A stretch of 64,000 bases of DNA from Nyssa sinensis (lineage: Eukaryota > Streptophyta > Magnoliopsida > Cornales > Nyssaceae), in the NCBI GenBank assembly GCA_008638375.1, contig CM018052.1, positions 297,001 to 361,000 on the forward strand. Reading direction: 5' to 3'. The position numbers and the translations under genes are program-made. This document shows, one piece after another, positions 1 through 9,865 of this stretch. Each line of letters begins with the position of its first letter. Position 1 is the first letter of the stretch. The notes beneath the pieces are model-generated. The model saw nothing but the letters and a program-made list of their open reading frames with translations, did not search any database and was not told the DNA's origin.

Positions 1-2808
1 GGTGGTGGGTGTGTGTAAGTGATATATGTATATATGTAAATATATATATGTATATGAGGTACGTGGGTGGCTAGGGATAAAAGGGCAGTTCTCTGCAGTC
101 AAGGATGACTGCAAGAGAGAAAGAGAGAGAGAGATAAGGTAGAGAGAGAAGAGGCGGTGGGTCTTTGTATATATATATATATATGCACGGGTTTGAGTGA
201 TGAGAGGTTAGAAAAGAGAAGGGAGAGTTAGGAACTGAAGGAGAGAAGAAGAAAGAAATATTGAAGCAGAAACAGAGAGGATTGGGAAGGTCACAGTGGG
301 CTAAAAACCGAAACCCAGGTAAGTGGTTTAGGTTCTGTTTTTATTATTTTTGAGCATGAAGCTTATATATGATTATAGGGTCTTAATAAGCATGGTATTA
401 GCTTTCAAATGAAAAAAGAATCGTGTTAAATGGTGTAGAAACCGTGGAGAAATATGGAGTTGCAGGTTGATGGAATAATCTCGGGTTCCATGAAATTGTG
501 TTTAAAACTTGGTTTTTATAATGAGAAATTGGTCCTCTATTACACAGGAAACATATAGGATAAAAATAGAGTAAAAACCGTGACTTAACAGTCACGAAAT
601 AGAGAAGGAAGACTCGGCCGGAGAAGCGGCCGGAGGTAAATAACTCCCTATTCGTGAAGATGGGGAGGGTTTTAAGGCAAGCCGAGGCTAGGGTCGAGGT
701 CCTTGAAGGGAAAGGAGTGGAATGGCATTGAAAAAGGGAGAGAAAATGATCGGATTTAGGTTGCCGTCACCGGAGATGGTGACGGAACCCTAAAGTTCTC
801 TCACCGGAGCTTGGGGAAGACGATCGGAAAATCGGGGAGTCTTCTGGGTTAAAAGGAACGGGTTTGGGTTTGAATCGGGTCGGGACCCGACCGGTTATAA
901 AAAGGGTAAGTTAAGCTGTGTCGTTTTGGGTTTGAAATTAAATGGATTTGGGCATGTTTGGTTACACGGATAATAAATGGGAAATGAGTTTGAGGTTATC
1001 CGAACCCTGGATAGGGATAGGAAATTAGGTTATTGGAATCCGGTTTTTCATATGAAGTGAACCGTTTGGTTCAGGGCAAGGACTGACCGGTTTAGGGTTT
1101 TTAGGTCTGAACCCACTGGTTCAGACCGCAGCTTTTAGTAATTGTGAACCGGCCCCAAATAGTTTGGAAAATTACACTGTTGCCCAAGTATAAAAAATTA
1201 ATTAAATATTAATTTTTCAATAATGCCCCTATTCCAAAAAGAGGTCAAACGAAGTCCAAAAGACACAAATGAATAGTCAAAACCTATTATCTCGGACGTT
1301 CTAAGTCCAATGGTGGGGTCCGTTTTACGAGACGGAACCCCGAAGGATAAAATACCGCAAAAGTGCAAAATGACTATTTTGCCCTTTTTAGTACAAAAGT
1401 CCAAATGGAATTCCGCGAAAGCCTAAACCGACTTTCTTCGGCGTTCCGGACACAATGGTAAAGTCTAAAAAAGTATTTGAAATACTTATGATAGAAAGGT
1501 ATAAAATTTGATGAATAACATTTATTCTGAAACGTATTCACTGATATATAGGGAACTCGAAAGGCAAGGGTACCTTCACGGATTTCTGAGTTAGAATCAC
1601 GATAGAGGTAAGTGGATCACTTTCTCTTCCATGTGGTGTTTCTAAAGCCAAGTTTATTCTCTTTACTGCCAAATTTGTACTCCTGAAAGTACTTCATGTT
1701 ATTGCTATCCACAGTACGATATTGTTCTATCTTGTGGACATTGATTGACTATTGTACTATTGTTATTGAAATGAACCCTGCCTTGGAAGGCTTACTGTTA
1801 TGCTTTACTGTATATATGATATTCCATTTTCATACTCCTTATGGAATCACAAATGATCATGCTATGTTTATAAATGCTGGAATTGTGCTCAGTCACAATA
1901 TCCATCCGATGCTTCTGTGACGAATTAGTCCGTGAACGGACATGTGGCAAAAGATGTGAGTTTAACTGAGAGGTATGCCGGGCCTCGAATTACGCAGAGG
2001 GGTTGCCATTCCCTACTACAGATTATAAGCATCTCCATTGGATTATTGTTATGGAAATATTGTTGAATGGTTACTGTTCCTTATGGATTACTGTTTCTTA
2101 TGGATTACTGTTTCTTATGGACTACTGTTTCTTATGGATTACCTTACATTGTTCATTGGTTTGATCGAAATCAATTTATTGTGGCAGTATTCTCATTGTG
2201 ATAGGTTATTGTTGAGAAAACTCTTATCACTGCTTATTCATTACTTCTGACTGTATATTGTGCCCCACTACTTATTGGCCATCATGGCAACTGTTCTCAT
2301 TGGCTATCACAGCATCTCCTTTCTTATGATTGGCTATCATATTTTATTCATGGATTCACGTTCTTTATAATCATCGATACCAGTGTCGGAGATCTGGTTT
2401 ACTTGCTGAGCTTCATAGCTCATTCCACCCCACTTACCCCCATTTCAGGTGATGACGCTGCGAGACCCCAGTAGGAGTCTGAGAGCGTAGGGGGACATTT
2501 TGAAGTACTGATCAGTCTATGTTAGTTCTCCCATGTATTCACCACCCTCGGGTGCTGGTTACGGTTTAGTTCTCATTTTGAATTTTGTAGAACTATGTCA
2601 TGTATTTAATAGACTTCCGCTGTTTAATGTATTTAAAAAGACTTCCGCTGGATTACTGTAACTGATAAATGACTTCCGCTGTTTATTGTTTTAAATTTTT
2701 AGTACATTGCATATTAGTACTATGATACAGGAACGGAAAAAGTAGGGACGGCCTTCGGGTCGGCCCCGCGACACGAGATCCGCATAGGATGGGTTTCGGG
2801 TCGTGACA
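1..2808 (+). mobile_element. Long LTR, copy A (5' end outside window)
   Basis: This is the 3' two thirds of a long Ty3/gypsy LTR. It ends at 2808 with GGGTTTCGGGTCGTGACA, the terminus shared with copies B, F and G. The order of parts matches B: purine-rich GA stretch (115-265), hairpin-forming GC block with a TATA-like box (878-906), two degenerate 140-bp modules (about 1294 and 1440), donor-like GTAAGT (1608) and acceptor-like TTTCAG (2443-2448). No primer-binding site follows position 2808, so it is a solo or 3' LTR. It interrupts another LTR that continues at 2809. It has no coding content: its open frames are short and not shared with the other copies. Confidence 0.85.
896..906 (+). promoter_or_regulatory. 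Candidate LTR TATA box, copy A
   Basis: TTATAAAAAGG follows directly after a GC-rich inverted repeat (GGTCGGG, one base, CCCGACC; 878-892). A TATA element next to a stem is plausible for LTR transcription. I have no transcript evidence, and the box is not obviously conserved in every copy. Confidence 0.3.
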
Positions 2809-3640
2809 AGAAGTCTTGAAGAAGTGGGTTATAAACGGGAAAAAATGGGCTTGAATGACTTGGAAAAAAATTTGGAAATGGAAAAATGAACTCGCAACCA
2901 TGAACAGTAAGCCTGAAAAAATCAGATTTTAGCTCTCTGTGCTACAGTAACTCGAACAGTGCAGGAACTAGCCCCAGCCGCCACAGCCCGCGCACCCCTC
3001 TCGCGCGCGCGCGCCGCGCCCTACGCCCGTGCCCTGCCTGCCTGCCGCCCTCGCGCGAGTGCGCGCCGCACGCCTGCTGCCTTGTCGCGCGACAGCCCTG
3101 CTGCCCACTTGCTGTCCCGCCACCTTACGCCACCGTTTTGGCCATCTTTTTGAACCATTGTTAGGACACCTTTTAAGCCACATTTGGAAAATATTTTGGG
3201 CCATGTTTGGGCCCCATTATGGGCTGTTTTAGTGACCTTTTTGGCCCATGTTTGGCCACCAATATGGGCTGTGTTAGGCCCTCTCCCTTGGACGATTTTT
3301 GGTGGGTTTCTTGACCTATTCATGGACTATACCTTAGACTATTTTTGGGGCCATTTGAGACATCATTTTAGGAAAATATTTGGGAATGATTTAAGACTAT
3401 TTTAAGGACCATTTTTTAATATGACTTAAATTAATTGGAACATTAATTGGGACAAGGACTTGGGCGACATTTGGGGACCGTTTTGAGTTAAAGTGGAATA
3501 GCAACCATTTAATTTTAACCTTGGGGAAAAATTTGAAGAATGACGAGGGACATTTCAATTAAATGTATTTAATCATGAATTATTTATTTCTTTTTAATTT
3601 CGGTTAACTCGCGCCTCGGGTTCATGGAAATCCGGGGCGT
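2809..3640 (+). mobile_element. 3' end of an unrelated LTR, interrupted by copy A
   Basis: A second LTR type that ends near 3640 with a TCCGGGGCGTGATA-like terminus. It has a CpG-rich block (2970-3130). A low-complexity part follows (about 3130-3420) in which TTTTGGCCAT/TTTGGGCC-like phrases recur every 25-35 bases. The last part is AT-rich. Copy A is inserted at its left edge, so its 5' part lies outside the window. Open frames here on both strands come from GC-rich composition and give no recognisable protein. The lineage is not determined. Confidence 0.55.
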
Positions 3641-4321
3641 GATAATTTTGTTGTTTAAATGATTTGGGAGCCGTATATGGTAGATGTCTTCACTGACTTG
3701 CCAAATTATTGCCTCCAAGGTCATGAGATATGGCTTGCCCGGGTGCCACTCATATACTTTTCTGTGGTTGAGTGGCATCTTCTAGATCGTGTATGGCGCC
3801 AGTTTGGTCTACTACAATCGATACCACTCGCATGTGATACTAGTCGGTTGCTGCATTCCACTAATAAGCGTGGAAGGTAAGGGTATGATTGGGAGACCCA
3901 TCACCGAGGATTACATTGAGATTTGGAGATAGCGTCGCAACAACATCATCACTAGAGCTTAGAGCACTGGCAGGATTGATGCGAGAGACCCCTACTTGCG
4001 ATGGTATAACACTATTACTCATAGACTCATCGGTCCTCCCATTCAGATACCACCATTTGGCTTCCAACCCTTGGGCAACATTAGAGAGTTGTTGGCATGC
4101 TCTTAATTGATGTTTATTTAGTTTATTAAATTTTTAGGCATTGAAGATTCATTGACGTACTATTTCTTTCACTTTTTTATAAGAGGATGCTATGACACGT
4201 ATCCACCAACTTTCGCTCCAAATCGAGCAAGGTGCTCTAGAGGCTACATCCCCGGGAGAGTTGATTCTTATAAACACCACACGATAGATTCAGGGGATGT
4301 CTTCCACTTTTTTAGAGGTTG
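3641..4321 (+). pseudogene. Plant mobile domain (MAIN-like / PP7-long-form-like) pseudogene, 5' fragment
   Basis: The reading from 3659 (IWEPYMVDVF, then WLARVPLIYFSVVEWH, RQFGLLQSIP and LHSTNKRGR) is typical of the plant mobile domain found in MAIN/MAIL proteins and in transposon-captured PP7-long-form genes. An in-frame TAA follows at about 3878. The homologous reading (YDWETHHR, YIEIW, then PPIQIPPFGFQPLGNIRELL) continues with stops and frame changes to about 4107. The left side is lost to an LTR. At 4321 the gene is split by solo LTR B and resumes at 8705. Family membership is recognised from motifs. It is certainly non-functional. Confidence 0.75.
4317..4321. repeat. Left target-site duplication of solo LTR B (GGTTG)
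   Basis: GGTTG precedes the LTR start and is repeated exactly at 8700-8704 after the LTR end. Removing the LTR and one copy rejoins the pseudogene sequence. Confidence 0.9.
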
Positions 4322-7300
4322 TGTAACACCCCGACCCGATTAAATGATAATTAAGTCACTAATTATTAATTAGTGACCTTAAAAAGGAATAGTTAAGAAA
4401 TTTAAATAGGAAATAGATGACGATTTCAAAGTAATTCCGAGACCTTAAAAATCAAGGTCGACTTCGGAAAAAATAAGATATGATTACGATTTATAAAATC
4501 GGTACATGAAAGAGTAAATATTTAATCACAAAGTGAAAAATAATGCAAAAAGTTAAAATAAATAAATTAAATGCCAAACAAGGCATAAGGGGGGAAAAAT
4601 AGCAAAAAATGGAACCAAAATGTGAGGCCAAGGGGTTTTGAACCCTTGACCCAAAATAGGCAAAATCTTAAAGCCCAAAAAGTAACCACTTGGGCTGCCC
4701 ACCTAATTGTGTCTTATATTGCAAATTATATGTATATATACATAAAATAACAAGGCCCCACCTCCCAAATTGCCCAATCACCTTTCATGAAACCAAAATA
4801 ACTATTTTAAAATTAAAATTAAATACAAATATATAGTTGTATGTTGCGTGTGCTGTGGGGACTCAAAAGGAAATCAAAAATCAGGTTAGTGTAAGTGTGT
4901 GCATGTGGGCGGCTAGAGAGAGAAAAGGGTAGAGTTAGAGAGAGAAGGTGAAGTAGAGATCTAGAGGGAGAGAATTGCAAGGAAAAGAGAGATCTGTTGA
5001 GTGGAAAGGGGAAGAAGAAGAGGAGAACAAGAAGAAAGAGGAAGAAGCAAAAAGGGGGAAGACACCACTAAGGTAAAACCCTCAAATCGAAATACCTTTT
5101 TCTCTTTCTAAAACAAAATCTCCCATTGGACACACTGTTTTATGATTTTCTTGGGCATGCATGGTCCTATCATGATGAAATAAACATTTTAGAAGTATAA
5201 TAGATGAGTTTGGGGGTTTAAAAATCAAAAACCATGAAGGTTCGCCATGGACAGACCACCAATGAAGCAGGTCTGAACCAACCACGGCCAAACGGAATTT
5301 GGCTTGTTGGAACCTCAAATAGAGGCCACAAGGGTTCTAAAAACCCTAGGTCGCAACCCAAAACCTCAAAATAAAGCCCTCAAAAACTTAGTTGCAGCCG
5401 CGGTTCAAAAGAGTCGACCCTCAAAATGGACACCAAACCTTATTTGTAGAATGTAGATCGAAGCTCCATAATCTAAGGATCAAAATAAGCCAAACATCAC
5501 TGATTTTGGTTGAAAAATGAAGGTGTATGATCCGATTATTCAGTCGCCCATCAAAGCTTGAATCAAGCTTTTGAGCTTGTTTCAAGCCATGAAATGAATG
5601 CCAAAATATTTACAAACCTTCCAGTAATGATTTAGAAACAAAAATAGTGAGAATCGATGGCTGAAATTCCACGAAATTGCAAAGAAAAATTTCTCTGCAA
5701 CTAGGGCTACAATACCCTACGTGATAAAGGAGACGACGAGTCGACCGAGTCGACTCGTCCAATTCGCTTAGGCTGAACGTATCGACTCAGACGCATGTCG
5801 AGTTGTGGGATGGCCACGGCATTAATGAAACGTCGTCGTTGGGTCAAAAGTTTTAAATTTAAAACAGTAAAGGGGCTGTTTGGTTACGGCCACAAAAAAT
5901 TAAAATTGGTTTGAAGATAGCCCAGACCGTGAATAAGGAGGATTAAAGGGGATATCGTATTTCGGTTCTCTGACTTAGCTAAACCAGTTGGTTCGAAAGT
6001 CAGTTAAGCTGGTCTAGGGTTTTGGTTATTAAACCCACTAGTCCAGGGACTTAATTGAAAGGAATTAAACCAAGACTTTAAATATTTACAGTTTGACCCC
6101 CTAACAATTTTACAGAATTGTATTCTGGCCCAAATTTTGAAAAACTAATGCAAATACACCCCTGAAAAAAATAAATAATTAATAAAATAATTTATTTAAT
6201 TATTTTATTAATTGGGTAAAATTACTATTTTACCCTCGCACACTAAATGAGTCAAACGAAGCCCAAATTAAATAAATGAATAGTATATTTTGACTATTTT
6301 GGACGTTCTGAACCCAATGGCGGGGTCCTTTTCCCTAGACAGGACTCCAAAAAGTTTAGACACGTTAATGTATAAATTACTAAAGTGCCCCTAATACAAT
6401 ACGAAGCCCAAATGAGGTCCAAATTGGACAAAATTGACATCAATAGAAGCCCAAATATTAGCGAGCTTGTATATATGATTAAATAATGATTCGGGGTCAG
6501 AACGTCATAAAATTTAAATGATCGATGTGTCCCTATGATCAAAAGCAGATACCTAAGGAAGTCCAAAAGACCTAAAGATTTACGTATAAGATATGTAAAA
6601 TATTCTGAGGACCATGATAGGTCCGGGGCAAGAAAAATAAATTACCATTTTGCCCCTACATATGCCCAAAGCCAAATAAAAAGCTGAGAAGGTCTAAATT
6701 GACTTTCTTCGACGTTTTGAATCCAACGGTGAGGTCCAAAATACCAAAATAGGTACTGAGAAATAAGTCACGCAAAAAATAAAAATTTATTAAATCACCA
6801 CAAGTAGACCGGTAAGACCAATCCTAGGAAATTAGGATACGTCAGGTGTAAGATTAAATGAAGAGCATCAATTAGAGATGATTCGAAGTAAATGAAGAAT
6901 TAATTGAAGTTTTGATGAATTTGATTTTTAGGAATTTCAAAGGGAAAGGGGAAGCCCACTAGTAGTGCTGACCCAAGAGAACAAGGTGAGTAATCCTGTA
7001 CTTTGACGTGGAGGTTTTAATCTCCATGGATTCTGAAGTGATTTGAAGTTCAATTATTCTGAAGTGTTTTTATGAAAATATCTGCTGTATTTTAAATTCT
7101 AAATTCTCGTATTTATATGCTTTATATTTCAATGTGCTATCGTTTTGTTTATAAATTCTAACATGGCATGCAAAATTCACTTCTTGATATCGCTGACAGT
7201 TGATACGTTTATTTTCTGCATGTCCATATAAATGTCAAATTTTATTAGATGCCTCCGAAAATAAATGCTTTTATTCCATCCATGCTTTAATAAATCCCTG

Positions 7301-8699
7301 TCCATCGTGATTAAATTCTTGAAGCCCATGTGTTAACTGTTTCAAGTATGGTCCTCCAAGTATTTAAGAAACTCTGTTAAACTGTTTATGCTTTAAATAC
7401 TCATGAAAATTCACCATTTTTATCGAAGCCATATTTTTATACTCATGAGAAGCATCTATTTGAAAATCATATTTCAAACACTCATGAAAAGCTTATATTT
7501 GAAGAAATTATGTTTTCAATGCTCATGAAAAGCATTATTTGAAGAAGCCATAATTTGATGCTCTTTGAAAAGCATCCAATGAAGAAGTCATGTTTTTAAA
7601 TGTTAAAAAAAAAAAAAACATTTCATGAAGAAGTCACGTTTTTGCAAGATAATGATGTATAAGCATCGCAAATTATTGAGCTCCCATCGGGTTCTCAATT
7701 CAGAATAATGCCCGGTAGCAGGATCTGATCCCTCAGGCATGAGATCTCCCAGAAGTAAAATTAGGGTCTAGTTCGAAACGGATCCTTGAGTTAAAAAGTG
7801 AAAAGATGAAAAGGTTTTTAGAAATGGTAGCAGGTTTTAAAACCCCATTATCTGAAACGGGTTTTTATATAACCCTTTGAAGTTTTGAAGAAGAAGAAAT
7901 TGCATCCTCCTATTTTCATGGAAATGATTTCAAATTATTTCTTTGGCTTCAAATAGCCACTCTGCACATGTTTATAAATTATGTTGCATATTAAATGCTT
8001 TATTGAATGCTTTAAAAATGCATCATGCTATGTGATTTGAAGAATTCTTGTATTCTGCGATCATTGGAATACGTGCCTAGCTTGAATGCCTTGTATGCTT
8101 CACGTTATCTTTTTGAAGAATTCTGTCTTCTGTATCTGAAGTATATGTACAATTAGTAGTGTATGTTTATATGAACCTTCTCTTATACCTAACCCACTAC
8201 TAGTTGAAACCCATGACAAAGTACTGGAATTACTCATTGGGCTTTTCGAAGCTCACCCCATTCCCTAAAATTTTTCAAGTGATGATGGTGGTTGGGAGCC
8301 TTGCCCAATTTGAGGATTGGTGATTAGTAGCTCCATTTGATCAAGAATTTTGGAAGTACTAGGACCGGTAGTTGGTCAAATTTTGATGTAGTAAATTTTG
8401 GACAAATATGTACTTAAGCCCGAGAGGCAACGGATATGTAAAATTTATAACTTTAAATTTTTAGTATGCTCTGCATGTATATAATTTGTTTACCGCTCCG
8501 AAGAAGAAGAAGAAGCAACGGAACCGAGCGGCCGTGCGAAATGAAAAAGTTTTTCACGCTTCCGCAATTTGCCAGTCCTGGCCCTTTCGCACAGCCATTC
8601 AGCGCCGCTGCTTACTCGAGCATGACCCGAAGGCCCACGGGCCGGAGGGGGGGTGGTCGCGGTTCGGGATCCGCAGAGGCTGAGTTTCGGGTCGTGACA
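4322..8699 (+). mobile_element. Solo LTR, copy B (4378 bp)
   Basis: It starts TGTAACACCCCGACCC and ends TTTCGGGTCGTGACA, and is flanked by the direct repeat GGTTG (4317-4321 and 8700-8704). That is the TG..CA plus 5-bp duplication signature of LTR-retrotransposon integrase. No coding region, primer site or second LTR is present, so this is a solo LTR left by recombination. Inner parts in order: palindrome (4355-4377), tRNA-like A/B boxes on the minus strand (about 4628-4712), GA-rich tract (4915-5060), 25-nt hairpin (5735-5759), AT palindrome (about 6166-6215), 140-bp modules (6301, 6711), and an intron-like unit (6986-8279). It splits the mobile-domain pseudogene. Confidence 0.93.
4355..4377. 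repeat. Perfect palindrome near the 5' end of LTR B
   Basis: GTCACTAATTA, one T, then TAATTAGTGAC: an 11-bp perfect inverted repeat 33 bases inside the LTR. Copy E has only a degenerate version at the matching place (about 47868-47905). Confidence 0.8.
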
Positions 8700-8704
8700 G
8701 GTTG

Positions 8705-9060
8705 TATATGAGCAATGACGTTTACATGAGCATGAGCCACAACCCGATCAGCCGCAACCCAAAACTCAGCCGCAACTCGAGCCTCAACCCAATCATCTTC
8801 AGCTTCAGCGTCGGAGACAATCAAGAGGTTTTATCCCTCCTCGACCAGCCTCACCATATACCACTAAGGCCTCCACATCATCTATGTAGCCATTTAACTC
8901 GACCTTATCTTTGATGTGGACCTTGCCATTGCATACCATTCCTTTACATTAGCCATCTCCATCTAGAATTTTGTTGTCACCATTACCATCACCATATGTT
9001 TCTCATGGTCATTCAAGGTATCATGTCCCAGATGAAGAGCCTGTGGAGGTGATAAAAAAT
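8705..9060 (+). pseudogene. Plant mobile domain pseudogene, 3' fragment (Pro/Gln-rich tail)
   Basis: This is the continuation of the gene interrupted by LTR B. One reading gives an acidic/Gln/Pro repeat (QPQPDQPQPKTQPQ-like) followed by RRRQSRGFIPP at 8720-8880, the low-complexity C-terminal tail common in these proteins. Further fragments (PYVSHGHSRYHVPDEE) lie at about 8990-9045 in another frame. Stops and frame changes are present. Assignment rests on continuity with 3641-4321 across the GGTTG duplication. Confidence 0.6.
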
Positions 9061-9071
9061 AGCATTTGAAA

Positions 9072-9348
9072 ACTCAGGGCAAGGACCAACGACACCTCCA
9101 TGCATAAATAAAGTTGTGTGGGTGATCGCATGAAAAAAATAATACCCGAAAGGGTAGTTTTCAAGTTAAAGGGGGTTGAACTAACTTAAACTTTGAATTT
9201 GTTGATTCCTAGAGTTTTGAGAGGCAAAAATGTTAAAAACATTGCATTTGAAGACTCTGGATAAGGATCGACGACATCTACACGCATAAATAAAGTTGTT
9301 TGAGGTGATCTTATGAAAAAAAAAAACCCCGGAAGGGTAGTTTTGCAG
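9072..9348 (+). repeat. Diverged tandem duplication, unit about 177 bp
   Basis: The stretch containing GCATAAATAAAGTTGT and the later GGAAGGGTAGTTTT occurs at about 9072-9163 and again at about 9248-9347. No gene is recognised. The following stretch to about 9660 is AT-rich with several TCGCATCT-type words (9430-9510) and nothing I can name. Confidence 0.6.
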
Positions 9349-9679
9349 ACAAGTGCAACAGCAAATCTGGTGTTCTCGTGGTGTTTTGTGGTTTGTTTAA
9401 TGAAAATACGACTTCAGTGTCAATTAAACTCGCATCTTGAAGATGCAAGTTCAAAGTCGCATCTTTAAAAGGTGAGTTCAAAGTCGCATCTCACCTCTTG
9501 ACGATGCGAGTCTCTTAGAAATTTTAAATTAAAGTATGTGATTTAAAAAATTAAAAATTTTACGTTAAAATTACATATTAAAGATGTGATTTAAAAAATT
9601 ACATAAATTTAATAACTAAGTGAAATCGGTGATATTAATTCACAACCAAAATTCAATGGTCAGGTAAAAAATTCAATCT

Positions 9680-9862
9680 GAATGTATTATGCCGAAGCCA
9701 TTCTCTCCCAATCTATTTTTCATAATTTATTGTCCCCTAGCTGAAGCTCCCCGAACTGGCTCTTAGGAAAGAGGAAAGAGAAAAGAGGAAAGAGGTTTTA
9801 GACCTGGTGGCGGAGGGGTTTGAACTGAGGCGAATCGGTTGTCCATTTACAGGGCCGCAACC
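9680..9862 (+). promoter_or_regulatory. Probable 5' UTR of the AP-1 sigma gene
   Basis: The sequence just upstream of the start codon changes from AT-rich to a mixed leader with purine-rich tracts (GAAAGAGGAAAGAG). It leads into GCCGCAACC before the ATG, a good plant start context. The transcription start cannot be placed from sequence, so the left limit is approximate. The TATA region is not identified. Confidence 0.4.
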
Positions 9863-9865
9863 ATG
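9863..9865 (+). CDS. AP1S: AP-1 sigma exon 1: start codon only
   Basis: GCAACCATG is followed immediately by GTAAGC. The next coding exon begins with the Ile codon that follows Met in this family. So the first coding exon contributes only the initiator Met, and a phase-0 intron of 2582 bases follows. Confidence 0.85.

Noticed and set aside
2959..3323. Overlapping open frames on both strands in the GC-rich block
   Set aside because: Alternating Ala/Arg/Pro readings in several frames come from GC composition. The region is an LTR.
4628..4712. Functional tRNA gene
   Set aside because: A- and B-box-like words are present, but no cloverleaf with proper acceptor and anticodon stems could be drawn.
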